Assembly (NCBI GenBank): GCA_018242585.1
Contig: JAFEBQ010000027.1
Span: 141,932 to 205,931 of the forward strand
Reading direction: 5' to 3'
Length of the DNA: 64,000 nucleotides
Origin: Planctomycetota bacterium
GTDB lineage: Bacteria; Planctomycetota; Planctomycetia; Pirellulales; PNKZ01
Both the position numbers and the translations under genes were made by a program. This document shows positions 43,901-52,638 of this stretch, in pieces (position 1 is the stretch's first letter; every line of letters begins with the position of its first letter). The notes beneath the pieces were generated by a model. The model saw only the letters and a list, made by a program, of their open reading frames with translations, had not been told where the DNA came from and made no database searches.

Positions 43901-44713
43901 TCACCAGGCGGTCCAGCCACCGTCGATGATCAGATTTTGGCCCGTCATGTAGCTGCTGGCCGTGCTGGCCAGGAAGACTACGGCCCCTTTGAGTTCGTGC
44001 GGATGCCCCATGCGCCCCAGCGGCGACTTCTGTTGCAGCCGTTCGACCATTTCGGCCGGCGCCTTTTCACTCGGGAACGGACCTGGGCTCAGACAGTTCA
44101 CACGGACGTTGTCCTTCGCCCAATAGACCGCCAGGTGTCGCGTTAATTGGACAATCGCTCCCTTGAGCGCGTGGTACGCAGCCGGGCTTGCCGCGCAGAC
44201 TCCGGCATAGGCCTCGGGATAGGAGCCGACGACGCCATACATCGAACCGAGCAAAACGATGCTCGCCGGCGCCCCGCGCTCAACGGCTGAGTCGCGCGCT
44301 AGTTTCGCCAGTTCGAAATACCCAGTGGCGTTGCCGAGGTGCCGCGAGAACTCTTCGGGCGTCACGGTTGTCCAATCGGCGGCCAGGGCCTCGTGGCCGT
44401 TGTTGACCAGGATGTCGACTTTGCCAGCGCGGCCGAGCGCTACTTGAAAGCTGGCCTCGAGCGAATCGAGGCGCATGTGGTCGAGCGCGATGCCAGCGTG
44501 CTGTGCCTTGCCAACCGTTGGCAAGGTCGCGGCGGCCGCTTGGGCGCGCTGGGCGTCACGGCTGGTCACGATTACCGAGGCCCCGGCTTCAGCCAGTCCG
44601 CGGCACATCGCCGACCCCAAATGGCCGCAGCCGCCGGTAACCAGCGCCACCTGCCCAGTCAGGTCGAACAGTTGTTTAACGCTGGGTTCGGTCGCATTCG
44701 TGGAGTTGGTCAT
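43901..44713 (-). CDS. SDR-family oxidoreductase
   Basis: A 270-aa classical short-chain dehydrogenase. Motifs: VALVTGGCGHLGSA (cofactor loop), ILVNNG, the catalytic Ser region VLLGSMYGVVG and YHALK as YxxxK, then VNCLSPGPFPSE and a C-terminal IIDGGWTAW. The ATG at 44713 is used; an earlier ATG gives a 12-residue extension. It lies 66 bases downstream of a Gfo/Idh gene and is likely in its operon, divergent from the GntR regulator. Substrate probably a sugar or polyol derivative by context. Confidence 0.88.
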   Translation of the reverse strand: MTNSTNATEPSVKQLFDLTGQVALVTGGCGHLGSAMCRGLAEAGASVIVTSRDAQRAQAAAATLPTVGKAQHAGIALDHMRLDSLEASFQVALGRAGKVDILVNNGHEALAADWTTVTPEEFSRHLGNATGYFELAKLARDSAVERGAPASIVLLGSMYGVVGSYPEAYAGVCAASPAAYHALKGAIVQLTRHLAVYWAKDNVRVNCLSPGPFPSEKAPAEMVERLQQKSPLGRMGHPHELKGAVVFLASTASSYMTGQNLIIDGGWTAW

Positions 44714-44778
44714 TATGGGGACCGTGTTGACAACGTCAGTGATCAAGTAATCAAGCCGTTAGAGAGTGCGCACCGCGA

Positions 44779-45780
44779 TCAGGCATCGCGCCCAATGGTC
44801 TGCCACTTGCCCACTTTGACGCTGGCGAGGGCGGCCAGATTGACTCGCAACGTCTGCAAACCTTCGGCCAGTGTACATGGTGGGGGTGTGCGATGGTCGA
44901 CCGCGTTGAGAAACTGCTGGGCTTGCTCGACGAAAATTGCGTCGCGCGACAGCGGCTCGCCAGGCATGTCGGTCCACGGCCCGTCGGGAACCGTCATATA
45001 GCGCCAGCGCTGGGTGTGCGACTCCCAGCGCACGGTGCCGCGTTGGCAATTGACGGTAATCACCACTTCGTTCGGCGGTTGAAATTGATTCAGGCTGTAG
45101 CTCCCCAGCACGTCGCCATGGCGCGTCAGCAGATGGGCCGTATCTTCCACGGCCACCCCTTCGAGCACGCAATGGGCCGCGTCGGCGACGAGCCGATCGA
45201 TCGGCCCAACCAGCCATTCGCCGGCATTGAGGACGTGCGTGAGCGCATCCTGAATAGCGCCGCCGCCCAAAGCGTGGTCAACGTAATAGGTATTGCGATA
45301 TGCTGGTCGATAGCTAGGGAAGTGCTGGCCGCAGGTGGCGACGATCTCGACCGGTTTGCCGAAACGGCCGCTTTGAATGGCCTCGCGCATAGCGCTCAGG
45401 GTTGGGATGCACCGGTAAACATACGCCACGCCAACGACTACGTTACGCTCGCGTGCCACGCACGCCAGCCGGTCGCTCCCCAGCGTGCTGGTGCCGAGGG
45501 GCTTCTCGATCAACACGTGGCTGCCCGCATCGGCGAGAATGGTGGCGATTTCCAGGTGGGACGGAGCGGGGGTGGCGACCACGGCCACGTCGCAACCTGG
45601 CGTGGCCATGGCCAACTCGGCGAAACCGGGCACTCGATAACGCTCGGCAATCGTGGCGCGTAGCGAGTCGTTCGTCTCGACGAACGAGACATCGGCTCGG
45701 CCGGTCGCCTGAAAGCAGCGTAAATGGCGTTCGCCAATCGAGCCCACGCCGATGATCAGGACGCGATGTCGATGGTTCAT
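44779..45780 (-). CDS. Gfo/Idh/MocA family dehydrogenase
   Basis: A 333-aa NAD(P)-dependent oxidoreductase. The N-terminus RVLIIGVGSIGERHLRCF is the Rossmann GxGxxG motif, followed by CDVAVVATPAPSHLEI and HVLIEKPLG (EKP motif). The C-terminal sheet domain carries DHALGGGAIQDALTHVLNAGEWLVG, where the metal-free family places its catalytic HxxD/H cluster. ATG at 45780 is used; upstream codons carry no family features. It is divergent from the GntR gene across 259 bases. Confidence 0.88.
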   Translation of the reverse strand: MNHRHRVLIIGVGSIGERHLRCFQATGRADVSFVETNDSLRATIAERYRVPGFAELAMATPGCDVAVVATPAPSHLEIATILADAGSHVLIEKPLGTSTLGSDRLACVARERNVVVGVAYVYRCIPTLSAMREAIQSGRFGKPVEIVATCGQHFPSYRPAYRNTYYVDHALGGGAIQDALTHVLNAGEWLVGPIDRLVADAAHCVLEGVAVEDTAHLLTRHGDVLGSYSLNQFQPPNEVVITVNCQRGTVRWESHTQRWRYMTVPDGPWTDMPGEPLSRDAIFVEQAQQFLNAVDHRTPPPCTLAEGLQTLRVNLAALASVKVGKWQTIGRDA

Positions 45781-45873
45781 CGTCTGGCTTTCTGGTTCGA
45801 CCGCTCGCGGTCGCCACGGTGGTGATTCTAAGCGTGCCCCCGCATTGCCACTGGCCGGCAGCAGCGGATTTCC

Positions 45874-45905
45874 TTGACAGGCGACAATAAATGGTATTAT
45901 ATAAT
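45874..45905 (+). promoter_or_regulatory. Possible sigma-70-type promoter for the GntR gene with overlapping palindrome
   Basis: TTGACA at 45874-45879 and TATAAT at 45900-45905, but with a 20-base spacer; TATTAT at 45895-45900 gives 15. The -10 region is itself a perfect palindrome ATTATATAAT (45896-45905). No such consensus pair is seen in neighbouring gaps. Confidence 0.4.
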
Positions 45906-45910
45906 GCGAG

Positions 45911-45926
45911 TGCCGCAAGAGCGGCA
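45911..45926. promoter_or_regulatory. Palindrome near the predicted GntR transcription start
   Basis: TGCCGC-aaga-GCGGCA, perfect 6-bp arms, 5 bases after the possible -10. It could be an operator for the adjacent GntR/FadR-type regulator or a 5'-UTR hairpin. Binding is inference. Confidence 0.4.
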
Positions 45927-46039
45927 GGTCGCAAACTATGCCAGGCAGTTTACTACCGTTCTTCCAGCCGCGGAATAGTGCGAGATCGCCCAGGAGCAGC
46001 AGCGGTCGGCATGGCGTCTCATAAAATAGGTTTTAATTG

Positions 46040-46756
46040 ATGGCCGACGAATCGCGAAAGAACCTGTCACAGCAACTCGCCGAGCGCCTGCGGCAACATA
46101 TTGAAAAGGCTCGTCTGCCCGACGGTGAGTTGTTCATGACCGAGGCCGAGGTGGCCGAGAAGTTCCAAGTGTCGAGAACCGTCGCGCGTGAAGCCGTCGG
46201 GCGATTGCGGGCAATCGGGTTGCTCGAGGGGCGGAAGCGCAAAGGACTGATCGTGCGCCGCCCCGATCCGGTGCTATTGTTCTCCGCCAGTCTGCCGTCA
46301 TTGATCAGGTCGGACCAGGATTTGGCCGAACTCGCCCGGCTGCGCTATGTCCTGGAAGTCGGCGCCATCGAGCTGGCAGTCAAGAACGCCAGCGATGAAC
46401 AGATCGCACGGCTGGTGAGCATTGGCCAGAAGTTCCAGCAAGCGGTCAATGGCCGGGCGGCGGCGAAGAAGCAGAAAGAACTCGACATCGCCTTTCACTC
46501 GCTGTTGTTGGAGATGACCGGGTCATCCCTGGTCGCCGGTATGCAGCGTGTACTGGTCGATTTCTTTCGCACGGTGACCACGAGCACACCCTTGGATGCC
46601 TCGAATGCCGAACGAATTGTGTGGGAGCACGCGGAACTGGCCGCGGCTATTCGCGACCGCGACGTCGAGCGAGCCCGCGCGATGATTCGCGCCCAGGTGC
46701 GTCGTTATCTGCCCGAGGGCCCTCAGGCCACTCAAGAACCGGTACGGATTGCCTGA
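46040..46756 (+). CDS. GntR-family transcriptional regulator, FadR subfamily
   Basis: A 238-aa DNA-binding regulator. The N-terminal winged helix reads LFMTEAEVAEKFQVSRTVAREAVGRLRAIGLLEGRKRKGLIV; the C-terminal FCD domain (about 85-225) is all-helical with conserved Asp/His metal-site candidates in DIAFHSLLLEMTG and WEHAELAAAIRDRD. FadR-type regulators usually respond to an organic acid of the pathway they control. It is divergent from the Gfo/SDR pair and just upstream of the aldolase gene, so both flanking units are plausible targets. ATG at 46040 is preferred to TTG at 46037. Confidence 0.9.
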   Translation: MADESRKNLSQQLAERLRQHIEKARLPDGELFMTEAEVAEKFQVSRTVAREAVGRLRAIGLLEGRKRKGLIVRRPDPVLLFSASLPSLIRSDQDLAELARLRYVLEVGAIELAVKNASDEQIARLVSIGQKFQQAVNGRAAAKKQKELDIAFHSLLLEMTGSSLVAGMQRVLVDFFRTVTTSTPLDASNAERIVWEHAELAAAIRDRDVERARAMIRAQVRRYLPEGPQATQEPVRIA

Positions 46757-46822
46757 ACCCGACAACCGTCGGCCCGCCTGCTTTGATCACCGCGATTTAA
46801 CTGATCCACCTAAGGAGTAGTC

Positions 46823-47674
46823 ATGAGAGCAAGTCGAGTGAAGGCCAAGCTAAATCGTGACGAACCGGCGCTGGTGACCTGCCTGCATTTTACCGATCCG
46901 GCGGTCTATGAGATGACCAGCCTGCTCGGCTTTGACGCGATTTGGATGGACCTGGAACATCACGCGACGGGCCAGGAAACCGCCGCTGGATTGATGCGGG
47001 CAGCGCGAGTTGGGGTTTCCGACATTCTTGCTCGGCCGGCCAAGGGAGAATTCATGCGGATGGGCCGGCTGTTGGAAGCTGGCGCGCAGGGGATCATGTA
47101 TCCGCGCTGTGACGATGCGGCCGAGGCCCGCGAGGTGGTGCGCTGGATGAAGTTTGCGCCGCACGGATCGCGCGGATTCGACGGCGCCGGCGCCGACTCT
47201 GGCTACTGCTCGATGCCCATGGCCGACTATGTAGCCGCCGCCAACCGCGAGACTTTCTGCGTGATTCAGTTAGAGGAACAAGCGTCCGTTGACCGCGCGG
47301 AAGAGATTGCCGCGGTGCCGGGCGTCGACGTGCTGATGTTCGGGCCAGCCGATTTTTCCGTGCTGGGCGGTTTTCCCGGCGCGTTTGATCACCCCCGGAT
47401 TCAAAGCGCCGTGCAGAAGGTTGCGGACGCCGCCCGCAATCAGGGCAAGCATTGGGGGACGCCGGCATTTTCAGTGGAGCATGCCCAACAGTTGATGGAA
47501 CTTGGCGCGCGACTGCACTTTCACATGGCCGACATCGTGCTGGTGCGACGTGGGCTGCAAGCTATCCAGCGGCAATTCGCCCCATTGGGCTTCACCTTTG
47601 ACGATACGACGACCCGATCAGGACATTATCTCGAGGGAGCCACGGCAACGCGTCCCAAGCCTGCCCAGCCATGA
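46823..47674 (+). CDS. HpcH/HpaI aldolase/citrate lyase family protein
   Basis: A 283-aa class II aldolase fold (TIM barrel). The active-site region reads IWMDLEHHATG, the metal ligands sit in CVIQLEEQ and LMFGPADFS, and ARPAKGEF holds the substrate-binding Arg. Related enzymes cleave 2-keto-3-deoxy acids to pyruvate and an aldehyde. The strong Shine-Dalgarno AAGGAG lies 7 bases before the ATG at 46823. It follows the GntR gene by 66 bases, and its end overlaps the next gene (ATGA). Confidence 0.9.
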   Translation: MRASRVKAKLNRDEPALVTCLHFTDPAVYEMTSLLGFDAIWMDLEHHATGQETAAGLMRAARVGVSDILARPAKGEFMRMGRLLEAGAQGIMYPRCDDAAEAREVVRWMKFAPHGSRGFDGAGADSGYCSMPMADYVAAANRETFCVIQLEEQASVDRAEEIAAVPGVDVLMFGPADFSVLGGFPGAFDHPRIQSAVQKVADAARNQGKHWGTPAFSVEHAQQLMELGARLHFHMADIVLVRRGLQAIQRQFAPLGFTFDDTTTRSGHYLEGATATRPKPAQP

Positions 47675-48408
47675 ACATTGATGTTGCCCGACTTCAACAC
47701 GATTATGAGCGCGACGGCGTGGTCGTGATTCGCGAACTGTTCACCGCCGAACAAACCGCCGCGCTACGCGGAGAGTTGGATGGTTATGTCCGCGACGTGC
47801 TGGCGTCCAAACCGGCCGACGCGCGCACGATCGAAGACGACGGCAAGACCGTGCGGAACCTGTGGCGTTTAGAGCAACATCTGCCGGCGATCGTGCCGAT
47901 GGTGGCTCGCCCAGACATCGTGGCGCTGGCCGGGCGACTCGTTCGCGGCGAGCCACGGTTGTGCGCCGTCGAGACATTCAACAAACCGGCACGCGTCGGG
48001 TCCGGTGTGCCTCCCCATCAGGACAACGCCTACTTTTGCCAGACGCCCCCCGACATGCTGACGATCTGGATTGCGCTCGACCCCGCCACGCCTGACAATG
48101 GCCCGGTCTACTATGTGCGCGGCTCGCACACGTCGGGCGTGCTGCCGACAAAACCCTCGGGCGTGAAAGGGAACTCGATCGGCCTGGCCGAGCCTCCGGC
48201 GACGCCGCTTGCTGACCAGCTTTGCGGACTGCTCGCGCCCGGTGACGCCCTGATTCATCATTGCCAGACGATCCACCAATCGGCGCCAAATCGGAGCGGC
48301 CAATCGCGTTTGGGACTGCTGCTCGTCTATCGCGGCGCACATACGCGAACCGACCCCGGGCTCCAAGCCACCTACGCTGCGGCTGCTACCGCGAACCCGC
48401 CCGCCTAA
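47671..48408 (+). CDS. Phytanoyl-CoA dioxygenase (PhyH) family protein
   Basis: A 245-aa Fe(II)/2-oxoglutarate-dependent hydroxylase-like protein. PPHQDNAYF gives the HxD ligands, and HQSAPNRSGQSRLGL gives the distal His and the Arg that binds 2-oxoglutarate. The jelly-roll core includes LTIWIALDPATPDNGPVYYVRGSH. Start overlaps the aldolase stop by four bases, implying coupled translation. The hydroxylation substrate is unknown; being between an aldolase and secreted hydrolase-like genes fits an organic-acid or lipid-derived substrate. Confidence 0.88.
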   Translation: MNIDVARLQHDYERDGVVVIRELFTAEQTAALRGELDGYVRDVLASKPADARTIEDDGKTVRNLWRLEQHLPAIVPMVARPDIVALAGRLVRGEPRLCAVETFNKPARVGSGVPPHQDNAYFCQTPPDMLTIWIALDPATPDNGPVYYVRGSHTSGVLPTKPSGVKGNSIGLAEPPATPLADQLCGLLAPGDALIHHCQTIHQSAPNRSGQSRLGLLLVYRGAHTRTDPGLQATYAAAATANPPA

Positions 48409-48439
48409 TCCGAAGCCCCCCGGAGAATACCGCCACACC

Positions 48440-49966
48440 ATGATAACTCACCTCGCCAACTCAGCCTCGCGCCGGCATTTCCTGCGAACCGCCGGCGCCC
48501 TATCGGCCCTGGCCGTTACCGGCGTCGCGCGCATCGTCCAGGCTGTGCCAACCGCGGACGCCCCGTTGGACTTGGGCTCGCGGCGCGAATTGTTCGTCGA
48601 CCGATACTTGATCGAGAAACTCGACAACGTGCGGCTCAAGCTGCACGAGCCTCGCGATGAGGGCGAGGTATTGCGCTATGACGCACCGTGGGAAGGCCAG
48701 TTCTGTGGCTACTGCACCGTGATCCGCGACGGCGACACATTTAGGCTTTACTACCGCGGCAAGGCGGCGGGGCGCGACGGCACCGGAGAAGTCACCTGTT
48801 ATGCCGAAAGCAAGGACGGCCAGCACTGGGCCAAGCCGAAGCTGGGGCTGTGTGAAGTAGCTGGCTCGAAGGATAATAACGTCATCCTCGACGAGGCCGG
48901 AGTGACGCACAATTTCAGCCCTTTCCTCGACACCAGGCCCGACGTGCCGACCAACGAGCGTTTCAAGGCGCTCGGTGGCGTGCATGACAGCAAGAATCCC
49001 AGTGGCGGATTGATGGCCTTGGCATCGGCGGATGGCATACATTGGCGGCCGTTCCACAATACCGCCGTCATCACGCGCGGCGCGTTCGATTCGCAGAACG
49101 TGGCGTTCTGGTCGCCGACCGAGCAATGTTACGTCTGCTTTTTCCGCATCTTCACTTCGGGCGTTACCACGGCCACGGAATGGAAGGTCGCTGGCCTACG
49201 CTCGGTGTCGCGCGCCACTTCGAGCGATTTCATTCATTGGAGCCAACCCGAGCGGATGCGTTGGGAGCCGCCGCAGGAAGTTCATATTTATATCAGTCAA
49301 ACGCATCCCTATTTCCGGGCGCCGCACATCTATCTCGCCACCGCGGCCCGGTTCATGCAAGGCCGGCAGGCCATCACCGAGGAGGAAGCCAAACAGATCA
49401 ACGTCAGCCCGGGCTATTTCCTGGACGTGTCTGACGCCGTACTGTTGACCTCGCGCGACGGCCACACCTATCAACAAACATTCCGCGAAGCCTTGATTCG
49501 ACCGGGCCTGCGCCCGAATGAATGGGTGTCGCGAACCGGGTATCCGGCGTTGAATGTCGTGCAGACTGGTCCGAACGAAATGTCGCTCTACACGAACCAG
49601 GATTACGCGCAGCCGAGCGCTCACTTGCGGCGGTACTCGCTGCGGCTCGATGGCTTTGCTTCGATAAATGCCCCCTATGAGGCGGGCGAGTTTATTACCA
49701 AGCCGCTGCGCTTCGCGGGGCGGAATTTGAAGTTGAATTACGCCACGTCGGCCGCGGGGAGCATTCGAGTCGAGATTCAAGACGCACAAGGGGTTCCGTT
49801 GCCAGGCTACACGGCCGATGACTGTGTCGCGTTGCTCGGCAATCGGATTGAACAGGCCGTCGGGTGGAAAGGGGGGCACGACCTGAGTGCGCTGGCCGGC
49901 CAAACGGTGCGACTCCGGTTTCTGATGCGGGATGCCGATCTCTACTCGCTGCAGTTCACGCCGTAG
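48440..49966 (+). CDS. Tat-exported five-bladed-propeller glycosidase-like protein
   Basis: A 508-aa protein with a twin-arginine signal (SRRHFLRTAGALSALAV). The mature chain begins DLGSRRELFVDRYLIEKLDNV and carries GYCTVIRDGDTFRLYYRGK, TCYAESKDGQHWAKPKLGL and SADGIHWRPF, a pattern shared with GH32/GH43/DUF4185-like five-bladed propellers. No complete Asp/Glu/Asp catalytic set was identified. A C-terminal beta-sandwich (about 415-505) with GSIRVEIQDAQGVPLPGY may be a binding domain. It lies 32 bases past the PhyH gene and is probably in its operon. Confidence 0.8.
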   Translation: MITHLANSASRRHFLRTAGALSALAVTGVARIVQAVPTADAPLDLGSRRELFVDRYLIEKLDNVRLKLHEPRDEGEVLRYDAPWEGQFCGYCTVIRDGDTFRLYYRGKAAGRDGTGEVTCYAESKDGQHWAKPKLGLCEVAGSKDNNVILDEAGVTHNFSPFLDTRPDVPTNERFKALGGVHDSKNPSGGLMALASADGIHWRPFHNTAVITRGAFDSQNVAFWSPTEQCYVCFFRIFTSGVTTATEWKVAGLRSVSRATSSDFIHWSQPERMRWEPPQEVHIYISQTHPYFRAPHIYLATAARFMQGRQAITEEEAKQINVSPGYFLDVSDAVLLTSRDGHTYQQTFREALIRPGLRPNEWVSRTGYPALNVVQTGPNEMSLYTNQDYAQPSAHLRRYSLRLDGFASINAPYEAGEFITKPLRFAGRNLKLNYATSAAGSIRVEIQDAQGVPLPGYTADDCVALLGNRIEQAVGWKGGHDLSALAGQTVRLRFLMRDADLYSLQFTP

Positions 49967-50020
49967 CTTTCTTTCTCTAGAAGCCACGTGACAATTCGAT
50001 TCTCCCACCTTGGTCATACG

Positions 50021-51580
50021 ATGAAGAATACATTGCTCTTGATCGTCGCTTTGATCTCTCTCGGGACAGCCGCCGCGCGCGCCGAGGAAAAAACGCTCTT
50101 TGCCTTCGATGACCACGGCATTCCCTGGTCACACAATCTGAAGCTCACGTTGGTGCAGGCGACCAAGCACGCCGAGAATCCTGTCTTACGACGCGGGCCG
50201 GAAGGAGCGCCCGATCATGGACACGCGGTCCTCTACGGTACCGTGATCAAGGAAGGCGAGAAGTTTCGCATGTGGTACTTGGGCATGTTCGAGGAGAAGA
50301 TCGAACGTGGCCAGGCGCCCGGGATGTGGCGTCCCATGTGCTATGCCGAAAGCATGGACGGCGTCCGCTGGACCAAGCCCGAGCTGGGATTGGTCGAATT
50401 CAACGGCTCGAAGCGGAACAATATCTGTCTGATCGAAGGCGAGCCCTTTTCACTGACGCGGGTGAACGATTTTCTGTCGGTGCTACACGACCCAAGCGAT
50501 CCCGATCCGGCGCAGCGCTACAAAGCCGCTTTCATCGCCCATGTCCCTTACGATGAGATCACCGGCGGCATGAGCAAGATCGGTATTAAAGAGAAACGGG
50601 TCTGCGCGACCATCTGTGCAACGAGCGCAGATGGCTTGACGTGGAAAGTCGTGGGCCATCGGCCGGCGAACGCGGGAGGCGAGCGTTTTGAGGTCAGCAG
50701 CTTGTATCGCTTTGGCAACTTCTACTACACAACCGGGCAATTGATCTCGCCTTGGACGTGGCTGCTCGATGGCAGCAATTCCAGCCGCGTCATGTTGGCG
50801 TATCGCTCCCCTGATTTCGTGACTTGGTCCCCAGCCAAGGCCTTCTCGTTTGCGCGGCCGGGGCAGCTCACTCGGCCAGCGATCACCGGCCAGCAGACTC
50901 ACATGGGGGCGGGCTTATGGAGCCGGGGCAATGTCCTTGTCGGCTTGTATGGCATGTGGCAGGATGCCCCAACTCCGCCACCGAAAGGGGCATCGCATTT
51001 ACTAGGTGTTCATGTCGATCTGGGGCTGATCGTCAGTAACGACGGCATCCATTTCCGTGAACCGGTGCCCGACTTCAAAGTGATCCCCCGCGGCCAGCCG
51101 GGGGAATGGGACGACGTAGCTCTGCTGCAGGGGCACGCCTTCGTTAACGTCGGCGACCAGACCATGATCTGGTATTCACATTGGGACACTGGCGGCAAAT
51201 TGAAATCGATGGATATCGGCCTCGCCACATTGCGCCGTGACGGTTTCGGTTACCTATCGCGAAAGGAAGCGAACAGCGACGCCCATTGCGTCACGGCCAC
51301 GTTGATGTCAGGGGCGACGAGCCGCTTGCTGATGAATGTGGATGGCCTTTCGCCCGAGGCGCCCCTGAAAGTCGAACTTGTCGACGAACGCGACCAACCG
51401 ATGACAGGTTGGTCCGGACCTGACGCGGCAATGTTGACCAACAGCGGCACCCAGCAAGAAGTCATTTGGGCCAAGACCAAAACGGCGTCACTTCCGGCGG
51501 GGAAGCAACTGGCTATCAAAGTCAGTTTCCCCGAGAACAGCCAGGCGCGTCTCTATTCCCTTTACCTAACTGACCGTTAA
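50021..51580 (+). CDS. Secreted five-bladed-propeller glycosidase-like protein
   Basis: A 519-aa protein with a Sec signal (NTLLLIVALISLGTAAARA). It shares the neighbour's plan: LYGTVIKEGEKFRMWYLG, MCYAESMDGVRWTKPELGLVEF, TSADGLTWKVVGH, and a C-terminal beta-sandwich with LSPEAPLKVELVDERDQPMTGW. It is probably a diverged tandem duplicate of the preceding gene, with a Sec rather than a Tat signal. ATG at 50021 is used. It ends the plus-strand run; the next operon is convergent. Confidence 0.8.
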   Translation: MKNTLLLIVALISLGTAAARAEEKTLFAFDDHGIPWSHNLKLTLVQATKHAENPVLRRGPEGAPDHGHAVLYGTVIKEGEKFRMWYLGMFEEKIERGQAPGMWRPMCYAESMDGVRWTKPELGLVEFNGSKRNNICLIEGEPFSLTRVNDFLSVLHDPSDPDPAQRYKAAFIAHVPYDEITGGMSKIGIKEKRVCATICATSADGLTWKVVGHRPANAGGERFEVSSLYRFGNFYYTTGQLISPWTWLLDGSNSSRVMLAYRSPDFVTWSPAKAFSFARPGQLTRPAITGQQTHMGAGLWSRGNVLVGLYGMWQDAPTPPPKGASHLLGVHVDLGLIVSNDGIHFREPVPDFKVIPRGQPGEWDDVALLQGHAFVNVGDQTMIWYSHWDTGGKLKSMDIGLATLRRDGFGYLSRKEANSDAHCVTATLMSGATSRLLMNVDGLSPEAPLKVELVDERDQPMTGWSGPDAAMLTNSGTQQEVIWAKTKTASLPAGKQLAIKVSFPENSQARLYSLYLTDR

Positions 51581-51682
51581 CGTGCGGTCGCCGCAAGCAA
51601 GCTGTTCGTCGCGAGCAGCTTTACCAGCGGCACATGCTGGCCGATCGAGCAGGCTACGTAACGATACTCTTCGAGACCCTCG

Positions 51683-52618
51683 CTACCGCGGGAACGACGC
51701 TTCCCCGGGAGCCGTGACCGGCAGGATCACCACCAAGGGATCGCCGACGCGAACGCTCGGGAACGAGTGCAATAAGAGCACGGTCCCTGCCTGATACGCG
51801 GTGATGGCCGCCAGCCGGTTGCCGAGCGGATCGACAATGTGACCAATCGTCTGGCCGCGCTCGACGGTTTGGCCCAACGTGACCGCTGGTTCAAAGTATC
51901 CCGCGCAAGGCGCGTTGCATTGCACTTGCAAGTGGCCGCTCTGGTCGCGATCGTCTTCAACAACATAGCGGACCTGGCTGGCGGCCGTGGCGCCGTCCAG
52001 CATGCCGAGCGCCCGGGCGACGTTCAAGCAGCCTTGCACATTCTGCTCGACGCGTCGCGGGTCGCAGGTGCCACCGCCTCCATTCTCGACATAAATCGCG
52101 GACACATTTGCATCGCGGGCTACCGACAACGAGCGACCTTCAAGCCGGGCCGAGGTTCCCCATACGATCGGCAAGTTAAACGCGCGAGCCATCAGTCGCT
52201 GGCGTTCGAGCACCACGCGATCAGCGTGCAGCGTGTAACCAGCCAGCGCTAATATCTGGAACACCGTGCCGCCGGTGTGCAAATCGATGTAATAGTCGGC
52301 GTCACGAATCAGCCGCGCCAGCGCCGCGGCAATCCTCTCGGTGATCGTGCCGTCGTCGCGACCTGGACAAGTGCGGGCCAGATCCTTGTCGTCGTCGGCC
52401 GTTCGCTGGCCGCGCTCGAAGGCGGGCTCATTCACCACAGGAACCAGCGTGACCTGCCCACGAAGTTGCTCGGGCGCGAACTCGTGCATCAGCCGGCGCA
52501 CCGTCGCCAGGGGCTCGAACTCGTCGCCATGCACGCCGCCGGTGATCAGTAGACGAGGGCCCGCCGCGTGGCCGACGATCGTTCGCTGTTGAAGCGTGAT
52601 AGGTTCCATGACCTGCAT
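51683..52618 (-). CDS. AstE/AspA (succinylglutamate desuccinylase/aspartoacylase) family deacylase
   Basis: A 311-aa zinc-dependent deacylase-like protein. The ligands are in GGVHGDEFEP (His30, Glu33), with DLHTG near 112-116 and KDLARTCPG as the family's Arg-FPG segment; IYVENGGGG holds a candidate catalytic Glu. The C-terminal region (about 225-305) is a barrel-sandwich-like domain (GYFEPAVTLGQTVERGQTIGHI). Family members remove N-acyl groups from amino acids. Start at 52618 or 52609, since the longer frame overlaps the upstream gene. It is last in a five-gene run. Confidence 0.85.
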   Translation of the reverse strand: MQVMEPITLQQRTIVGHAAGPRLLITGGVHGDEFEPLATVRRLMHEFAPEQLRGQVTLVPVVNEPAFERGQRTADDDKDLARTCPGRDDGTITERIAAALARLIRDADYYIDLHTGGTVFQILALAGYTLHADRVVLERQRLMARAFNLPIVWGTSARLEGRSLSVARDANVSAIYVENGGGGTCDPRRVEQNVQGCLNVARALGMLDGATAASQVRYVVEDDRDQSGHLQVQCNAPCAGYFEPAVTLGQTVERGQTIGHIVDPLGNRLAAITAYQAGTVLLLHSFPSVRVGDPLVVILPVTAPGEASFPR

Positions 52619-52638
52619 TTCGCAGTTGCGGTCGTCAA

